Shown here piece by piece: positions 61,362 through 64,000 of a stretch of DNA of 64,000 nucleotides; position 1 is the first letter of the stretch; each line of letters starts with the position of its first letter. The DNA is from Bacilli bacterium (GTDB lineage: Bacteria > Bacillota_I > Bacilli_A > RF39 > UBA660). The notes under the pieces were generated by a model. It saw nothing but the letters and a program-made list of their open reading frames with translations. It had not been told where the DNA came from and made no database searches. A program made the translations under genes and the position numbers. The DNA lies in contig CAAGCO010000020.1 of assembly GCA_900768345.1 (NCBI GenBank), forward strand, positions 1 to 64,000. Direction: 5' to 3'.

Positions 61362-63405
61362 TTCATTATATTATATTCTAATAATTTTATCGTTAATTTA
61401 TATTTTTATTTATAGTAAAACATTTATTTTAAACACAAACTATAATAAAAATAATAATAAATTTTATCTAAAAATAAATAATTATATTATTGATGGTAAT
61501 AAATTATCAATAGATTTCGATAACTTAAAAGGAACTTATTATTTTGAAACAAAAGATGAAATAAATTTATTTAAAAAGAATTATAATCTAGGAGACACTA
61601 TAGAAGTGAATGGTACACTTGAAAAGCCAAATAATAATACCATACCAAATACATTTAATTACAAAAAATATTTATATCATAAGAGAATAGAATATATTTT
61701 AAAAATAAACAATTTAAAAAAAGTTAAAAATAACAAAAGCATACCAATAAAAATAAAAAATTATATATTAAAAAGAATTGAAAATATAAAAAATAATAAA
61801 TATCTATATGCTTTTATTCTAGGAAAATCATCTTATATAGACATTGAAAGCTATAATAACTATAAAATAAATGGTGTAACACATCTATTTGCTTTATCTG
61901 GATTACATGTTTCTTTATTTTCATCAATAGTATTATACATATTAAATAAACTGAAATTAAATGAAAAAGTTACATTTACTATAACAAGCATATTTTTAAT
62001 AACATTTTCTTTTATTGCATCATTTACACCATCTATTTTAAGAGCAACAATATTTTTTATATTATCTAGCGTTAATAAGATATATTATTTTTTCATAAAG
62101 CCAAAGAATTTGCTTTATTTAACATTTGCAATATTAATTTTTATTAATCCATTTTATATATTTGATACTGGATTTATTTTATCATTTACAATTACTTATT
62201 TTATACTTTTAATGAATGAAAAAATAACTATTGAAGGTAATATAAAATCTATATTAATAGTTAGTATGTTATCTTTTTTATCAAGTTTACCAATAATAAT
62301 AAATTTATCATATGAGATAAACATAATTGGTTTTATAAATAATATATTTTTTATACCTTTAGTTACTAATATAATTTTCCCGCTCTCATTAATAGTTATA
62401 TTAATACCAAAACTTAGCTTTATATTGCTTATTTTAACAAGAGTTATGGAAAAAGTATCAGCATTTAGTAGTAGTATACTTAATATTACTTTATATTTTC
62501 AAAGGTTAAGTTATATGGAAATATTTATATATTATGTATTACTAATATTATCAATAAAGAAAAATAAAAAAGTATTAATTTTATTATTAATTTTTGTATT
62601 TATATTATATATAAAACCCAATTTTAATAAGAATACATATGTATATTTTATCGATGTAGGACAAGGGGATTCAGCATTAATTATTACAGAAAATAACAAA
62701 AGTATATTAATAGATACAGGAGGAAAATTAAGCTATAAAACAGAATCATGGAAGCAAAAGAACAAAGAATATAACTTAATGTCATTATCAATAATTCCCT
62801 TTTTTAAAAGTATAGGTCTTAAAAAAATAGATTATCTTTTAATTACTCATGGAGACTTTGATCATATGGGAGAATCTATTAATTTAGTTAATAATTTTAA
62901 AGTAGAGAAGGTTATATTTAATTGTGGTAAGTTTAATAATTTAGAAAGTAAATTAATTAAGGTATTAGATAAGAAAAAAATAAAATATTATGGTTGTATT
63001 AAAAAAATAGATAATTTATATTTCTTACAAACTAAAGAATACAATAATGAAAATGATAATAGTAATGTTATTTATACGGATTTAAATGGTTATAAATTTA
63101 TGTTTATGGGAGATGCTGGAGTAGAGAAAGAAAAAGATATATTAGATAAATACAATATATCAGATATAGATGTATTAAAAGTGGGACATCATGGTAGCAA
63201 AACAAGTAGTGGTAAAGGCTTTATTGATGAGATAAATCCAAATTATTCGATTATTAGTGTAGGTAAAAATAATAGATATGGCCATCCAAATAAAGAGGTA
63301 TTAAATAATTTGAGTGATTCAAAAATTTATAGAACAGATCAAGATGGTAGTATCATGTTTAAGATTAAAAAAAATAAATTAAGAATTGAGACATATAGTC
63401 CGTAG
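61318..63405 (+). CDS. comEC: DNA uptake channel ComEC/Rec2
   Basis: 695 residues from GTG 61318 (SD AAAGG 5-6 nt upstream; no ATG in frame nearby). An N-terminal OB-like part, about ten membrane helices with the Competence core GVTHLFALSGLHVSLFSSIV, and a C-terminal beta-lactamase-like domain: YFIDVGQGDSALII, LLITHGDFDHMGE (metal site HxDxDH-like) and KVGHHGSKTSSGKGF. Passes single-stranded DNA into the cell. Overlaps comEA and is presumably co-translated. Confidence 0.93.
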   Translation: MKHYSLKLRKILLYDSLYYILIILSLIYIFIYSKTFILNTNYNKNNNKFYLKINNYIIDGNKLSIDFDNLKGTYYFETKDEINLFKKNYNLGDTIEVNGTLEKPNNNTIPNTFNYKKYLYHKRIEYILKINNLKKVKNNKSIPIKIKNYILKRIENIKNNKYLYAFILGKSSYIDIESYNNYKINGVTHLFALSGLHVSLFSSIVLYILNKLKLNEKVTFTITSIFLITFSFIASFTPSILRATIFFILSSVNKIYYFFIKPKNLLYLTFAILIFINPFYIFDTGFILSFTITYFILLMNEKITIEGNIKSILIVSMLSFLSSLPIIINLSYEINIIGFINNIFFIPLVTNIIFPLSLIVILIPKLSFILLILTRVMEKVSAFSSSILNITLYFQRLSYMEIFIYYVLLILSIKKNKKVLILLLIFVFILYIKPNFNKNTYVYFIDVGQGDSALIITENNKSILIDTGGKLSYKTESWKQKNKEYNLMSLSIIPFFKSIGLKKIDYLLITHGDFDHMGESINLVNNFKVEKVIFNCGKFNNLESKLIKVLDKKKIKYYGCIKKIDNLYFLQTKEYNNENDNSNVIYTDLNGYKFMFMGDAGVEKEKDILDKYNISDIDVLKVGHHGSKTSSGKGFIDEINPNYSIISVGKNNRYGHPNKEVLNNLSDSKIYRTDQDGSIMFKIKKNKLRIETYSP

Positions 63406-63417
63406 AAAGGAGCAGAT

Positions 63418-64000
63418 ATGAATTACTACAATGAGATAAAAAACAAATTAATTGATAATGAAATATATTCAAAAGTAAAAGATTATTCAAAGGAAAGGCA
63501 TAAAGTTATTACATATTTTGAGGTTGGTAAATTATTGGATGAAGCTGGTAGTAAGTATGGAGATAATATTTTAAATGATTATTCAATTAGACTGGCTGTT
63601 GAGTTTGGGAAAAAGTATAATGAGAGAACATTGAGACGTATTAGACAATATTATAGAATATTTAAAGATGAAAAACGGTCGCCACTGGCGACCAAATTGT
63701 CTTGGAGCCATTATTCTGAATTATTATCTATTAAAGATGAAAATGAATTGATATATTATATTAATATTGCATATGAAAGAAATTTATCTAAAAGAGAATT
63801 AAGAGAAATAATTAGAAACAAGGAATATGAAAGATTACCTAATGAAACTAAAAACAAATTAATACTTGCTGATGAAATTGAAGTGAAAGATTTAGTCCCT
63901 AATCCTATAATAATTAGAAATAAAAATAATATTGAAATAGTTACTGAGAAAGTATTACATAATTTAATATTGGAAGATATAGAATCATTTATGAGAGAAC
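63418..64000 (+). CDS. DUF1016 / YhcG-type protein, 3' end missing
   Basis: First 194 residues of a gene cut by the window edge. The N-terminal DUF1016_N segment is recognisable: ARERHKVITYFEVGKLL-like (here KERHKVITYFEVGKLL), RTLRRIRQYYRIF, LSWSHYSELLSI and SKRELREIIRNKEYERLP. The family carries a C-terminal PDDEXK nuclease domain outside this window, and members often lie in mobile or defence-related regions. SD AAAGGAG 12 bp after comEC. A GC-rich palindrome at 63677-63693 is inside the frame. Homing or defence role is inference. Confidence 0.82.
   Translation, partial: MNYYNEIKNKLIDNEIYSKVKDYSKERHKVITYFEVGKLLDEAGSKYGDNILNDYSIRLAVEFGKKYNERTLRRIRQYYRIFKDEKRSPLATKLSWSHYSELLSIKDENELIYYINIAYERNLSKRELREIIRNKEYERLPNETKNKLILADEIEVKDLVPNPIIIRNKNNIEIVTEKVLHNLILEDIESFMRE
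63677..63693 (+). repeat. GC-rich palindrome in the DUF1016 gene
   Basis: GGTCGCCA-C-TGGCGACC, a perfect 8-bp inverted repeat around one base, 12 of 17 bases G or C in an AT-rich gene. It encodes RSPLAT just before the conserved LSWSHY. Confidence 0.8.

Overview
The window is an AT-rich chromosomal segment from a low-GC Gram-positive bacterium. The protein set (EzrA, HelD, YtxH, M16 protease pair, T-box control of proS, an infC-rpmI-rplT leader) points to the Bacilli. The BspA-type leucine-rich and DUF285 surface proteins, the compact gene packing and the very low GC resemble uncultured gut lineages of the RF39/Erysipelotrichia-Mollicutes type; that placement is inference. TGG encodes Trp and TGA acts as stop, so the code is standard. 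A cell wall is implied by VanY, a GH25 protein and a sortase-like anchor. No rRNA, CRISPR array, IS element or prophage was seen, and only one tRNA.

Layout. 1-1902: 3' part of a BspA-like surface protein with 132-bp tandem repeats. 2.0-5.6 kb: arginine deiminase operon, arcA plus an in-frame fusion of carbamate kinase to a YfcC-type transporter. 5.7-9.8 kb: trmB, a lipoprotein, an envelope/YtxH group and mscS. 9.9-13.2 kb: T-box proS, then infC-rpmI-rplT with its leader. 13.3-16.4 kb: Smr, rsmE, mtaB and tRNA-Met. 16.5-25.8 kb: two unknown genes, ezrA, ftsK, deoD and an M16 pair. 25.9-34.6 kb: herA-like ATPase, HIT protein, sufS, ssb, GNAT, pyrimidine phosphorylase and vanY. 34.7-35.2 kb: decayed adaptor/permease remnant. 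35.2-38.4 kb: PAP2 phosphatase and a large DUF285 surface protein whose 3' end looks like a hypervariable (DGR-type) cassette. 38.6-45.5 kb: der, an ABC exporter, tlyA and a secreted-peptide/ABC cassette. 45.5-49.9 kb: str operon (rpsL-rpsG-fusA-tuf). 50-55.3 kb: GH25/LysM protein, helD and an MFS carrier. 55.4-57.9 kb: rpsO and pnp. 58-64 kb: an unknown gene, a thioester-domain adhesin, comEA-comEC and the start of a DUF1016 gene.

How it fits together. Most of the window is translation, RNA processing, division and DNA uptake machinery, punctuated by cell-surface genes (1, 27.7, 35.9, 50 and 59 kb). Control is mostly by consensus -35/-10 promoters, short U-tailed hairpins and cis-acting leaders. 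In at least two places a promoter is built into the preceding terminator. Several gene starts were moved downstream because the longest open frame began inside the promoter or the Shine-Dalgarno (SD) sequence.

Most worth following: the GC-rich, NNC-codon-rich 3' end of the 35.9-38.4 kb gene; the carbamate kinase-transporter fusion; the apparent AUA start of infC; the L20 protein with an added SAP/Rho_N-like domain; the secreted protein plus ABC cassette behind phased ATGAC repeats; and the thioester adhesin.
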